64,000 nucleotides of DNA from Thelephora terrestris (Eukaryota; Basidiomycota; Agaricomycetes; Thelephorales; Thelephoraceae). Under the pieces are notes generated by a model. The model was not told the origin of the DNA. It was given only the letters and a program-made list of their open reading frames with translations, and did not search any database. Made by a program: the position numbers and the translations under genes. Where the stretch lies: positions 806,001 through 870,000 of the forward strand of contig WIUZ02000004.1 in NCBI GenBank assembly GCA_015956445.1. Reading direction: 5' to 3'. Position 1 is the first letter of the stretch. Each line of letters opens with the position of its first letter. Below, piece by piece: positions 34,223-45,500 of this stretch.

Positions 34223-36027
34223 ATGTCCTCAAGGTATGAAAGGCGTAGGGAAAGGGATTCTGAGCCCGATGAGAGGACTCAGCGATCAATTTCTCCCGGT
34301 CCTCCACGCAAGAGATCCCGAACAGATGCTGAGCAACCGGGTTCACGGCTGGTGTATCAACGTCCGAGGTCGCCTTCCCCGCAACCACAGCCATCGACTC
34401 CGCGTTATCCAGCCGCGACTACTCAACACAAGCCCTCTGAGACACCGACTCCAAGCGTCAGACCACACCAAGATGACCGCAATAAGCTCAGTCCGAGGTT
34501 GCAAAAAACTGCGCAAAACTCATTCTCTTCGCAAACCTCAACGACCCCGCCGAGGGATCACAAAAATAGTTCGAATCATACACCCGCACCGCAGGCACCG
34601 CTGAAATTATCCAGTGCTCTGGCAACTTTGTCTTCCTCAACCGCCTTGTCTTCAATGCTATCGCGTACAGACGGCGCTGAAAATTCGCAACGAGCTACGA
34701 ACTCTATCTCGCAGAGCCCGACGCGGGCGCCTGCCCCAAAGCCGACCTTGGGCGCGTCTGCCACTCAGTTTGATTTGGCAAAATTACATAGCTTGTCCCA
34801 GGCCTTACAGAACCATGGATCAATATCCGCTCCTTCGACCGACGGCAACGGCAATGCCCATATCCCAAAACAAGCGGTATCAGCGACCGAGCCCAGGTCG
34901 ACGCATCCGATGGCTACCGAACGCTCAAGCTCATCGTTAGTACGTTATTCAAACTCCTGTTCTACATGATTAGTGGTTGATTGTACCAGGCGGAGAAGGC
35001 TTCTGATGCATACCGAGAGTATGTCCGTCCTGTGTACAATGAAGGAGAGTCTCGCCAACGACGTGCTTCGACGAGCTCTCGCACGAGTGAACGACCCTTC
35101 TACGGTGTGTATCGGAAGGAGAGTTTCGGGTCGCGTCCCGATCACCCTCACTATGAGGACCCAGAGGCAACGAACGTTTCTCGGAGACGTTCTAGGTCTC
35201 CTATGCTGATCCCGCGGGGACCCGTGCAAATGAGAGTTCGTTCGCCAGTACGTCATCCGCGGGATGCAAGCAACGGCGATGTTCAGGCGATGTCGTATAA
35301 CGAGAAAGAACGAGATACGACCTGGGAGAGAGAGAGAGGATGGCTGCGCGAGCGTGAGCAAGATAGGGGTAGGGAGTTTGAAAGGGAATGGGAAACCCGT
35401 GAGCATGAACGTGAGAGGCAGTTGGAATGGGAGAGAGCACGAGAGAGGGAAAGGGAGCAAGAACGCGACAGAGAACGAGAGAGAGAGGTCACGACAGGTC
35501 AGCGGTGACCTCAATGGCGTCCATCCGTCTCGCAAAGGTGAACAACCTTACAGACATGTGTCTGTGGGTCTCTTTGCTGATGCCACCTCTTAGCGCTCAT
35601 CGACGATGCACGACATCGGGAAACAGGGGCGCCAATGACATTGGCAATGGACAGCGACAACATGATCAAGAGCCTTCAGGACGAATTGGCCTCTGCCAAA
35701 ATGGCACTGGCTCAAGCTAGAGAAGAACTCGAGGCGGAGAAGCGTTTCTCGGCCAATGAGAAACAATATGCGGCGACCTGCGCACAGAAGTACCTCTTAC
35801 TTCGGGAACGGAGTCAATTGACCAAAGACACTTTGGTGAAGGCTCAAAATGACTTCAAGTCTGAGAAACGAAAAAACGAGGAACTGGAGCAGGTTATCAG
35901 TGACCTGCAGCGAGAGATGACGTCCCCGAAGATGGTACCCGAGGTCCTCGATGCCTTGATCAAGATTGCAGGAATGAGCGTTCGGGTGAAAGATGTGCTC
36001 GATAGGGAAGGTTACATGGTGACCTGA
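34223..36027 (+). CDS. Ser/Arg-rich protein with charged helix and C-terminal coiled coil, unknown
   Basis: ATG at 34223 (MSSRYERRRERDSEPDERTQ). I read three exons: the first ends at S-S-S-S-L with donor gtacgt, the second starts AEKASDAYREYVRPVYNEGE, and the third joins T-T-A-LIDDARHRETGAP to MDSDNMIKSLQDELASAKM. Content: a basic Ser/Pro/Gln-rich N-terminus (ISPGPPRKRSR), a region dense in Arg/Glu (35320-35500, RERERGWLRER and EREREQERDREREREV) likely to form a single long charged helix, then a heptad-like coiled coil (ALAQAREELEAEKRF). RS-like basic N-terminus hints at nuclear RNA work, an inference only. Confidence 0.65.
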
Positions 36028-36437
36028 AAATCTCCTAGGGTTCATATCTGTTACGGTTCCCTCACTCGTCTAGTTTTTGATCGCTTTGTATCGTTTCGTT
36101 CTTTCTTGATCCATTTCAAGTCTCTGGCTGGAACTCGGCATCCGGAGGCGCCATATTCGAGTGAAGCAACCACATTCAATGCATTGCCGAGAAAACGAGT
36201 GTGTGTAGGTGAGTGTGTACAAGTGAACAGAGGATTCTATGTCCGCATGGGTGTGAAATCATAATTCAGGATATTAACCGGCCCGTAAGTCGAGCAAGAG
36301 AGGTTTATGGAGCAATTCGTGTAAAGGAAAGGGATTTAAGAAATATGCGCAAAAGAACCCTAAGGAAGGTGATGATGTTGGAACACAGGATGACTTTTTT
36401 TATTATTAGCGAGGTAAGTGTTTTTCTCCAGAGTAGT
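36028..36437. other. Convergent 3' intergenic region
   Basis: 410 bp between convergent stop codons of the coiled-coil gene and the bestrophin-like gene. AT-richer than its neighbours (a tttttt run near 36395); no gene seen. Confidence 0.5.
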
Positions 36438-38274
36438 CTAAACGTCAAGCGCGCTTTGCATGGAGCCCAGTCCGCGGCGCATCCATTCTCGGGGGGAGGT
36501 GCGGTCACCATCGTCATCCGACTTGCTAGTAGGGGAAGTGAAGACGCAGTTGTTGGCGTCGGCGAAGGCCCAGACGGCTGGATCAGGGGCGGGAGTGGCG
36601 GTAACGGCACGAAGCTCGTTGCCTGGGCGCAAGAATTGAGTCACTCACTCGCGTTTAGGGGGAAAGGAATTGCTTACGGATGATGACATGAGTGAAGTAG
36701 TCCATGTTAAGATCGTTCTTATCGTAGCCGAAGGGGTCTAGTGGGTGGAGTTATGAGGTACGAAGGACAAGGAATTGTCCCGGAACTTACTTTCGATTTC
36801 CTCACCGGCAACCAAGAAACCGAAGAAGACGAAAGCCTGGGGTCGGATAGTTGTTGGTTAGGGGCGGTATGTAAATGGATTAGCGAGTAGTACGTACCAC
36901 CACAGTTGTACCGGGAATCGTTAACCAGCCCATGGTCTTCCAGATTTGGAAGGGAAGGGTCAAACAATAGATTGTGGTGACGGCCCACAGATGAAAGGAG
37001 TACGAGAACGGGATGGGCGTGGTCAAAATACGCTCGAGGCCAGTGAGCGAGTCGGTGAGAGAGAGCAGAGCATTCAGCAAAGCAGCTAAAAAGTGTGAGC
37101 AGAATCCGGAAATCGATTTCCATGGAAGCGCTTACTGGTCGTTCCCGGGTCAATCGCCTTCCTGGTTTGCAAAGCAGAGACGTAGGAGCTCTGTGGGTGA
37201 GGTAAGCACAACAGAAGAACAGATTCAGTCAGAATCCCACCAGGTATAACGAGATTTCGAGAGGGATGTTTTGGGAAACGGCGTGCTCTCTCAGAGCAGC
37301 CCGTAACCTTGCAGCCTTCTTTCCCTTGATCTCTTTCCCACGTTTGGTCAATTGGCGAACCAATAAAGAGAATGGGAAAACGTCGAAGATAGCGAACTTT
37401 GGAGGATTACGAGCAGGCGAAAGGTAAAGTTCTTCGCCTGGGCGAGGTTTGGAAGACTTAGAGTTGGAATATCTTGGGGCCGAAGTAACGGGAGGGGGCA
37501 GTTGACCTTCGGCACTCTTTTCGGATTCGTTACGAGAAACTGAGAGCCGAGTTCCTTCCGAAGAGCGGCCCATCGGCATCTCGGATATATCAGGCATCGA
37601 AGGGCGACCGGCAGGCAAGGCGTAGGGAGGGAGGAACTTCACGAGGTGGTAGAGATCCTCATAGTAGATACCCTCTTCACCACGAAGGTAGTGCTTTATG
37701 GCAACGCTGAATGCCTCGATAAGGTTGAGGACGGTCTTCTTTTCGAGAAGAGTCCTCGCCTTTCGCTCCTGTAAGCTGGCCGCATCTCCCGGAATTTCTG
37801 GCATGACATCTGTGAACGGTGATGAGATGGGCGGGCAGCTTCAAGAATGGGCGCTCTGACCTGGCACGTGGAACCATATGATGCGAGAAAGAGTTCTGCT
37901 GCCAAGAATTATTGCAGACCAGAATCGACGGCCTTCGTTGTACCTTTCGAAACTGGAGGTGGTACGGTACGAGATGACGAAACCAAGCACGGTACCCAGT
38001 CTAAAAGGATATTCTTCAATAAATCAGATGTATAGGTGACAACGGCGGGTACTAACACCGTTAGCAAGGTGGACTGGATGGCGAGAGGGTAGATGAAATA
38101 GGAGATCGCTGTGACCATTGCTCCCCACGCGGTGAAGAAAAGGAGGATGTGCCAGCACCGGAAGAGGGCAGTTGCGAGAAGGGCACTTATAACGGATGAC
38201 CAGAAGCCTCTGCCTCTACCGGTGAAAGGATCTATACCGGAGTGCATCGCGTGCGCAGGGATTGGTGAACTCAT
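36438..38274 (-). CDS. Bestrophin-like anion-channel family protein (UPF0187)
   Basis: Starts MSSPIPAHAMHSGIDPF (ATG 38272-38274). Hydrophobic segments include LLFFTAWGAMVTAISYFIYP and IQSTLLTVLVPAVV. The family hallmark GTVLGFVISYRTTSSFERYN, followed by EGRRFWSAIILGSRTLSRII, is clear, then an intron and DVMPEIPGDAASLQERKART, LNLIEAFSVAIKHYLRGEEG. A Ser/Pro-rich insertion precedes a second membrane half (PFSYSFHLWAVTTIYCLTLP, and AFVFFGFLVAGEEIENPFGY-D). The E-E-I-E-N-P-F-G-Y-D motif is shared with bestrophins. About seven exons. Family members are membrane chloride/anion channels; location in fungi (plasma membrane, vacuole or mitochondrion) is not evident. C-terminus is a hydrophilic tail. 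Confidence 0.85.
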
Positions 38275-38757
38275 AGTGACGATGAAGAAAAGGAGGGGAG
38301 TCGAGGAACAGAGGTGGATTTTTTTCCAAGACCGTCTCGCTTACTATTTACCTCTGTTCCTGGCGCTTGCTGTACTCCTTCATCAGATGAGACAGGATCC
38401 ATCGCAACCGGGTCGATCGGCGCGTCACTAGGCGTTCTCTAATCGTCTTGGCATCCTCGTGTGCAACCTTGAACAACAAAACGTGTCCAAAAATTTGCCT
38501 TTCGCAGGCGTCATCTCACCAAAATGTGTTTCACTTACCTCGACCAGCTGCCCCCGCTGTATGGAATATCTTCTAAAGCCTCTCCAGATCAGGCAATACC
38601 TTTTCTGGTAGAATGATCAGTCGGACTCGCGGAAAATTCTGGCGGAGATCTAAATTTAACGCGATCAACACTGTCACGTGGCGCTCAGTCCACAACGCGT
38701 TCATAGCTTCAGCAAAACTCCAACCCTCTCTTCCCCCAACGCTCATCGTCGATTATC
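38275..38757. promoter_or_regulatory. Divergent intergenic region, bestrophin-like / KPASK-repeat gene
   Basis: 483 bp between two divergent start codons. No gene seen. Contains the cttcctc-like pyrimidine tracts common before ATGs here; no factor site claimed. Confidence 0.4.
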
Positions 38758-39477
38758 ATGGTTGCTAAACCCAAATCCACCTCCGCCCCCGCTGACGCTG
38801 ACACTGCTCCTCGCCGCTCTGCTCGCATCAAGGAGCAACCAAAAGCTGAGCCCGAGCCTGCCCCTAAAAAGGTCCCGGCCAAACCACGCTCTAGGAAGGC
38901 CAAGGCTGATGAGGAGGATAAGTCCGCGGGTGATGAGGCCGCTGCACCTCCCAAATCTCGTGGCAGAAAGAGAAAAGCCGAGGATGCTGAGGAGAGCGAA
39001 CCTCCCGCAAAGAAGGTATGTTCCAATAAACATACTCATAAAATTGGCATCCTCGGCTCAACGTGGTTCCCTGAAAGACCAAGCCTGCTTCCAAAGCTAG
39101 CAAGCCAGCCTCGAAGGCCACCAAACCTGCTTCCAAGGCTACCAAACCCGCATCTAAGTTGACCAAACCAGCCTCAAAGGCGAAGCCCACCTCAAAGGCA
39201 GTAGATGGCACATCCTCCAAGCCCGCTTCTCGCCGGGCTGGTTCTAAACCCCCTTCTAAAGTCGGCACAACTAAGCCTGCTTCTACGGCTAAGAAGCCCT
39301 CTTCAACTGCCTCCCGCAAGCCAGCGTCCAAGGTGAGCTTGTATTTCACCTGACCAGATGTGGGAGATAACATCAGTGATATAGGCCCAGCCCACCACCG
39401 AGGAAAAGGCGGACGTTCCCGTTCCCGAGACTATCGCTGAGGAGCCTGAACCGGAGGCTGAGGCTGCGGCTGCTTAG
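38758..39477 (+). CDS. Lysine-rich, chromatin-like protein with KPASKAT repeats
   Basis: Starts MVAKPKSTSAPADADTAPRR. The N-terminal part (RRSARIKEQPKAEPEPAPKK) and basic patches (AKPRSRKAKAD, KSRGRKRKAED) look like fungal HMG-N/H1-tail-like proteins. Exon 2 is a tandem array of K-P-A-S-K-A-[TS] units (39082-39190), degenerating into KPTSKA, KPASRRAG, KPPSK. Exon 3 ends acidic: EEKADVPVPETIAEEPEPEA. Introns: 39016-39081 (gtatgt) and 39333-39385 (gtgagc). Stop 39475-39477. It probably binds DNA or nucleosomes electrostatically, by analogy with the histone H1 C-terminal tail; no folded domain is visible. Confidence 0.7.
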
Positions 39478-41158
39478 TATGTCGTTCATTTGTCAGCCGT
39501 TACCATTCCTGACTTGTAGCCCTGAACACTAAAAAGGCTGCCCTCCTGATCCACGTTCGCTTTGACATGCACGCTTTCACCGACACCTTTCCGAGGAAAC
39601 CTTTTCCACTGCGATCCCGTCTTCTAAATGCTGTCGTTCGTGCAAGCTCTCGTCCGTCTTATCTGTGCCACACCAAGTGTACCTACATTTCTAAGTTGGC
39701 TTCTGTGATGTCCTGCACGCCGTGTGCTTGTTTTCCCCACTACCCCTCATCTGACATACTGCCTTCCTCTGTCCTGGTCTCTCCTACCTCCTATGTCCAA
39801 CTGCAAACTATGTCTTGATTTTTCAGATGGTATCATGAGTCATCGCCTCCGGTGCCCGAGTTTATGTATTGTCTGTGTTCGACTGAACGCCTCCCAGAAC
39901 TAACGCGGTAGATGAAATATCCCTCGCTTTGTTTTGCAATAGCCTGTAGCCAGTTAAATGCTCAATACCAAACAAATCCCATCTGGTCAATTAATCGATG
40001 AGGTTGTGCGTATGGGTCATTGCCACCCTTGGTGTTTTTTTCTTACTTGCTTCCCAGCCATGGTATGCTTTGACACCCAAGTACTCGTTCTCAATTTCTC
40101 AATCCTTACTTTCACCCCCACAGCGACCTGTTTCTACGCTCACTAGGAGTGGACGAGACATCGATGCTCCATAGGTGCTATAGGTGATTGCCAGTTGCCA
40201 TCTGCGGAAGGCGTCTTTTATCTGTCCATTGTAGCCGCAAAAACGAAACCCATCCGGGCGGGGGTAACCCAGAGGTAGAGCAGAGACGTGGCGGCTTCCA
40301 CGACTGTCTTTCACCTGTGGCGTACGAGAGCAGTTAAAGTTCAGCGAAACCACCGTCACAGCCTCACGAGCACCACGGAACGCCTTCACTTGCCAGGCGA
40401 TCCAAAAGGAGGATATGAAACGCCCACGAAGCTGTCACTCGACCTTTGCACACTCGACTCAGATGCTATAGTAGTTCATAACGAAGCATCCGCTTAGCAT
40501 CCCCCGCAAGGCTCTCTTTGGACGTCCCTTCCAAGTCCGGCAATCTCCCTGGAAGAGGGGGGAAGCGAACTCAGGGAGCAAAAGCCAGGCTGGAAGTACG
40601 TGCGCAAATAGAGACCACTGTAGTCTCGCTAAGGCCAACGAGCTAGCGGCCAGCGGCGTCAAGCACGTTCGACCTGGCGCTCTCAAAGTTTGCAGAGGTG
40701 ACCCAAGCGACATTGTCAGCAGGATGATCTCCTCTCCTAGCGGTCTTCGTCCTGCACCCGAAGTAAGCGTGAAGCCCACAGAGATCCTCAGCCGCATCAG
40801 GGGCATTCTACTCTCCACAAACAGGGCACGAGTCTCCTGTAGAATGGGGAATGGCCTGTATTGAATGCCACTCTCGACCATTTTGAGGTGTATAGAAAAA
40901 GACAGCCGAATGGGATGGGCGGGAAGCGTAAATGTAAATGTAAATGGTCGCTGCGGAAGTCAGGTAGCTCAGCTGAGATATTGTACAGTCAATGATAATT
41001 CTGCTTGCATCTAATTGTTTCAGCTGAAGGGCGGACATTGACAAGAAGTTCGTCCCAACACTTCGTCGGGACATGCCGTAGTGTGGCTGCTTAGTCATCA
41101 CCAAGTCGAGCTTCCCCGCTCATCCTCGCAATCATCAACGTTCTACTCCTACAAGACT
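39478..41158. other. Intergenic stretch without a supported gene
   Basis: About 1.7 kb between the KPASK-repeat gene and the uL2 transcript. The frame 40459-40881 on the minus strand is open for 140 codons but its content is not protein-family-like. No tRNA cloverleaf could be completed; an A-box-like string near 40265 lacks a matching B box. Confidence 0.5.
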
Positions 41159-41328
41159 GTAAGTTCGCCCTCTTAAACCGCCATAGAGAGCTGCTCGCTC
41201 TACGCTAGGGCTGCCCCGCTACCGCTTCCGATAGAAACGGCGTTGAATGCAGTCGTCTAGAGGATGGATGCGTCGCAACTCCTTTGGATGGCCACAATCT
41301 AGATTGATGTTGACTCTTCTTTTTCCAG
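41159..41328 (+). other. 5'-UTR intron of the uL2 gene
   Basis: A gtaagt donor at 41159 and a tttttccag acceptor ending at 41328 flank a 170-nt intron that ends 8 nt before the ATG. Leader introns are common in basidiomycete ribosomal protein genes and often raise expression. I looked for box C/D snoRNA signatures in it and did not find a complete pair. Confidence 0.6.
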
Positions 41329-41336
41329 CTTAAACG

Positions 41337-42330
41337 ATGGGTAGGGTCATTAGGGCACAGAGGCGGTCTCATGCCATCGTATGCCGCCGTTGATTTATTA
41401 TTTTGACGCATTCAAACTTTTCGGTTCTATAGTTCAAGGCACACACCCACCTGAACAAAGCACCCGCGAGGTTACGCCCCCTCGACTTCGCCGAAAGGAA
41501 CGGCTACATTCGCGGTATTGTCAAGGAAATCATTCATGACTCTGGCCGGTACGTCCTGCTGGGTCTCCGATAAGGAGGAGTTGCTGAAAACTAATTCAAC
41601 TCCTAGTGGCGCTCCTCTTGCCCGAGTCGTCTTCCGCGACCCATACCGTTACAAGCTCCGCAAGGAGACCTTCATAGCTACCGAGGGTCTTCACACTGGT
41701 GCCTTTATCTACTGCGGCAAGAAGGCTGCCCTCAACGTGGGGAATGTTCTCCCCGTGAGCCAGCTTCCAGAAGGAACGATCATTTGCGGTGTTGAGGAAA
41801 AGGTTGGAGACCGTGGTTCTCTCGCAAGGACATCCGGAACCTACGCCACCGTCATCGGACACTCTCCTGAAGACGACAAGACCCGCATTCGTCTACCTTC
41901 CGGTGCGAAAAAGACCATCTCTGGCCGTTCCCGTGCCACTGTCGGAATTGTCGCTGGTGGTGGAAGGATCGACAAGCCCTTGCTCAAAGCCGGTAGGGCT
42001 TACCATAAGTACAAGGCCAAGCGTTACAAGTTCGTCTCTACGTGCGCTTGATATAGGGCTTTGCTAACGATAAACCTCACTCAGCTGGCCTCGTACTCGT
42101 GGTGTTGCCATGAACCCAGTTGACCATCCTCACGGTGGTGGTAATCATCAACACATTGGAAAGGCCTCAACAATCGCCCGTTCTGCCGTACCCGGTCAGA
42201 AAGTTGGACTTATCGCCGCTCGCCGGGTACGCGATTTTCCCTGTCCGTGTACTGTCCTGTTTGCTTATCAATTGGTTTCGGTCCACAGACGGGTCTGCTG
42301 CGTGGTTCAGTCAAGGTCAAGGAGGTGTAA
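41337..42330 (+). CDS. RPL2: 60S ribosomal protein uL2 (L8/L2)
   Basis: Cytosolic large-subunit protein near the peptidyl-transferase centre. Starts [14 protein letters not shown], intron, then [39 protein letters not shown], intron, [20 protein letters not shown]. The functional loop [17 protein letters not shown], with the conserved histidine, and the end GSVKVKEV are all present. Five exons, introns at about 41380-41432, 41549-41606, 42032-42085 and 42228-42289. Length about 255 residues, as usual. Stop TAA 42328-42330. Confidence 0.96.
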
Positions 42331-42594
42331 GATGGAGGTTGTGTCTGTATCTTTGTTTTTGCCATGTCGTTACTACACATTCTATTACGCAAAAATTTGC
42401 ATGCAATCATGTTTTTACATTGCATCTATAGCTGCACTTGCAGACTCGCAGCCTGACATTTGCTATCACGTGGTGCTCCCCTTCTGATCTTGTCACGGTG
42501 ACGATGTGAGCTCGACACCAGTTGCAACGTTGCAGCGATTGACTTCAATCCATACCTTCTCTTTAGACATGCATCTCCTGATCCTTATTCGCGC

Positions 42595-45500
42595 ATGAGC
42601 CTTCTACCTCCCATCAAAAGACCGTCGGGAGGCCGCCCTCTACGGACGGCTTCTGTCGACAGCACAATCTCGGATAAATCTCAGCACTCAGTCGACACGC
42701 TCAGAGGAGAATCACGAAAGGCATCCAAGTCGTCCGTTTTACGCCTCGGTGGTGTTCACGAAGTCACAGAGGACTCTGACCCTTTCCACGGCAAAGACAT
42801 CGTCGATTCACCACTTGCCGAGGATCTCACCGAGAACAAGGACAACGATCCTCAATATCTTGACATCGCCACTCCGCGCCCTTTGCGTCCAGATGTAAAC
42901 CCTGAGCCACCGTCCCCCTCCCGAGCGAGATGGGATACTATTCGCCGTCATATCTTGCATAGTCCCTCGCCCTCTGTCACCCAGTCGCTTGCACCGTCTC
43001 TCCAGTCAATCCCGAAACCTTTCACTTCCCCATTACCTGCAGGAGGGAGACCGGGCACGCCAAAATCCTCCAGGTTTCCGAAGTTAGGCATGAGGCAGGT
43101 GGTCGACACTGCTCGGGAGTTTGCTCTGGATGATATGCGCAAATTTGCCCTGGAACTCGAACGCGCGTGCGTGCAGCTCAGGACGCCCGACGGTATCCCT
43201 AATAGATCTCTCCGTGAGGGAAGTATTGGCGGATCTGCTTTATCACTTTCGTTGCCCCAGTCTGCTATCCCTGCATCAACAATCTCATCAACGAACTGGT
43301 CAAAACATTCTGGGGGATCGACCATAATACCTCCTCAGCCTTCTGTCTTGACCTTGCTCAGAACCTTGGAGCAATACGAGGCCTCCCTTCTGCACCTCCC
43401 GAGAATTTTACCGCACGAGAATCAAGTGCTGTCGACACTTTTGGTTCCTTTCATGGTACCGAACCCTTCGGAGCGAGAACAAGACTACGCCCTCACAGCT
43501 TTTACGCTCATAATCAAGACTTGGCGAACTGATTTACCGGAGGTTCGTCAAACTCCCACATTTAGCGAAGTCGCTTATCACTTGCCGTAGGCTGAACTCG
43601 ATCGCTGTCTGTGGTGCTGCAGCGCAGCGGCGCGGCCTTCGGGAATTAGAGCCAAGATCATTGGTGCCATATCTACGCTTTTGTTCTCGCGAGATGCAAC
43701 CTTTCGCACGGAGACTCCTGCCCTCCTTCAGACCATTCTCCAGGCCCTTGTTTTGCTCCTCTCGACTTCCTCATTGGACCCCGGGGAGTTCGAGTCCGTC
43801 AAAGGCTTGATTCTTGAGGTTTGGAATGGAGGGAGCGGGTTGATCTCTAAGGAGTCCATTCAGCAAGAGTTTGGGACGCCTTTCTCGACTTCTGACACTG
43901 AGAACGACATCAGGGAAGCACTTGCAATCGAGAGCATCTTGAAGTGTGTGGCTTACGGTTCATTAAAATCCCGCGCTTGGGTCTTGCGCAATCTTGTTGA
44001 GGTATTTGTGCACTCGCAGTAGAGTAGGGCACAGGTTAACACCAAACACAGGAATACTGGCCTGTGCCGACTTCAACAAAGGCGCTGTCGGCCCTTTCAA
44101 CGAAAGCTCATTCGCGAAAGATTTGTACCTTCGCCCACGCAGGTTTACAGCTGCTTGAATTTGATGGTCTGGATTACTGTTCCACCCTTCTGGGTATCAT
44201 CGAAACGTTGGTACTACCAGAAGTCGCAAGATTTAGCAAGATCAAAGGGAACGAGGCTATGCGTCTAGTTGTTCTCCTCGTGGTTCATATTCTGTGTCTG
44301 GAGGTTAAAGAGGGTGGGATGTCACGTTCTGTTCGCTTGATAACTCAGTGGATACGGGATTCTTCCCCGTGGAAGTTCGAACTGGAGGGTGCCCTTTGCT
44401 ACCTGGTGTGTGACGCACTTTTTGGTTCCCCGCTGCCTAACACGCTTCTAGATCGAAAACTACGAGTTGTCCAGGATTGCTCGCGTGTTCAGCTCCTTGG
44501 TGCCGCTGCCTGGAGACGTACAAAAATCCATTATGGCCGCTTGTTTCCCCAAACTGTGTGATGTGGGATTTTTATGCTCACAATGCGCTCGTTCGCTCAA
44601 CGTCTCCATAGAGGCTGGCTGCGGAATCAATCACAATACCTGACGCGTCTATCACGGAGTTATTGTTGCTCATCGCTAAACGACATCCCCAAATTTTCTT
44701 CAAACCCTTGTTCCTGTGCGCCGCATCGAACAAGGAAGTCATCATCGCCAATTACCTTCGCATCCTCGTCACCCTCTCTACTTATCTACCAAGCCTTTTG
44801 ACTTCTAACGCGGAGATGATGGCAGTTGCGCTGATGGGAAACTTGTCAAACGTTGGCAGCACCAAAGAAACAGGCAATCCGATATGGGAGCAAGCGAGGT
44901 TGGGCCATTGCGTTGTCGTGGTGGAGTTGATTAGTCGCTTGAGGACCCTGAGGAAGAGTGCTGTAGGTCTTCTTGACCTGCTCGTTGAGATCAATCATTT
45001 ACATGAACCTACAGGCCGCAGCGTCAGAAAGCCTTGTTGCGTTCGTCACTGCACTAGAATCTCGGCTGGCTCTCCTGTTGGAAGCGAAAGTATGTTTTCA
45101 AGAGGCTGCACAATACCCCCGTTGCTGAGTCCTGTTGGTAGGAGAGGGCGACTCTCGTTCCATTTTCCCAGCGCGCACTCTACTGCATGCTTTTTCACGA
45201 AATGAGGCTAATCACGCGTTCGCTGAAGCCGTGGGTTGTGCTCCGCTACTTCGTGTCCCGGCCTGATCTTCTTTTACAGGAGCCCATGGGTCAATCGAAT
45301 TTTACAATGGGCTATGCAGTGGAACGAAGAACACGAAGGGGACCTTTCCTTCCAGGAAGAGATCGAAGTAATGGTTTCCAAGTTGCTTGCGCTTTATTCC
45401 ACCGTAGAATTTGGTTCTCAACCCAGCGCCAAGGTGAGGAGGCTTCCCTCCTGCTCCTGGAAGGCGGAGCTCACCTCGAACAACAGCTCAGGAGTACGAT

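Noticed and set aside
40255-40335. tRNA-like string (ggtagagc)
   Set aside because: No B-box (GGTTCGANTCC-like) and no cloverleaf with a 7-bp acceptor stem could be folded.
40459-40881. 140-codon minus-strand frame in the gap before uL2
   Set aside because: No domain, no sensible splice partners, no signal peptide; likely chance in GC-rich DNA.
41159-41328. Possible intron-encoded snoRNA in the uL2 leader intron
   Set aside because: No paired C (RTGATGA) and D (CTGA) boxes near the intron ends.
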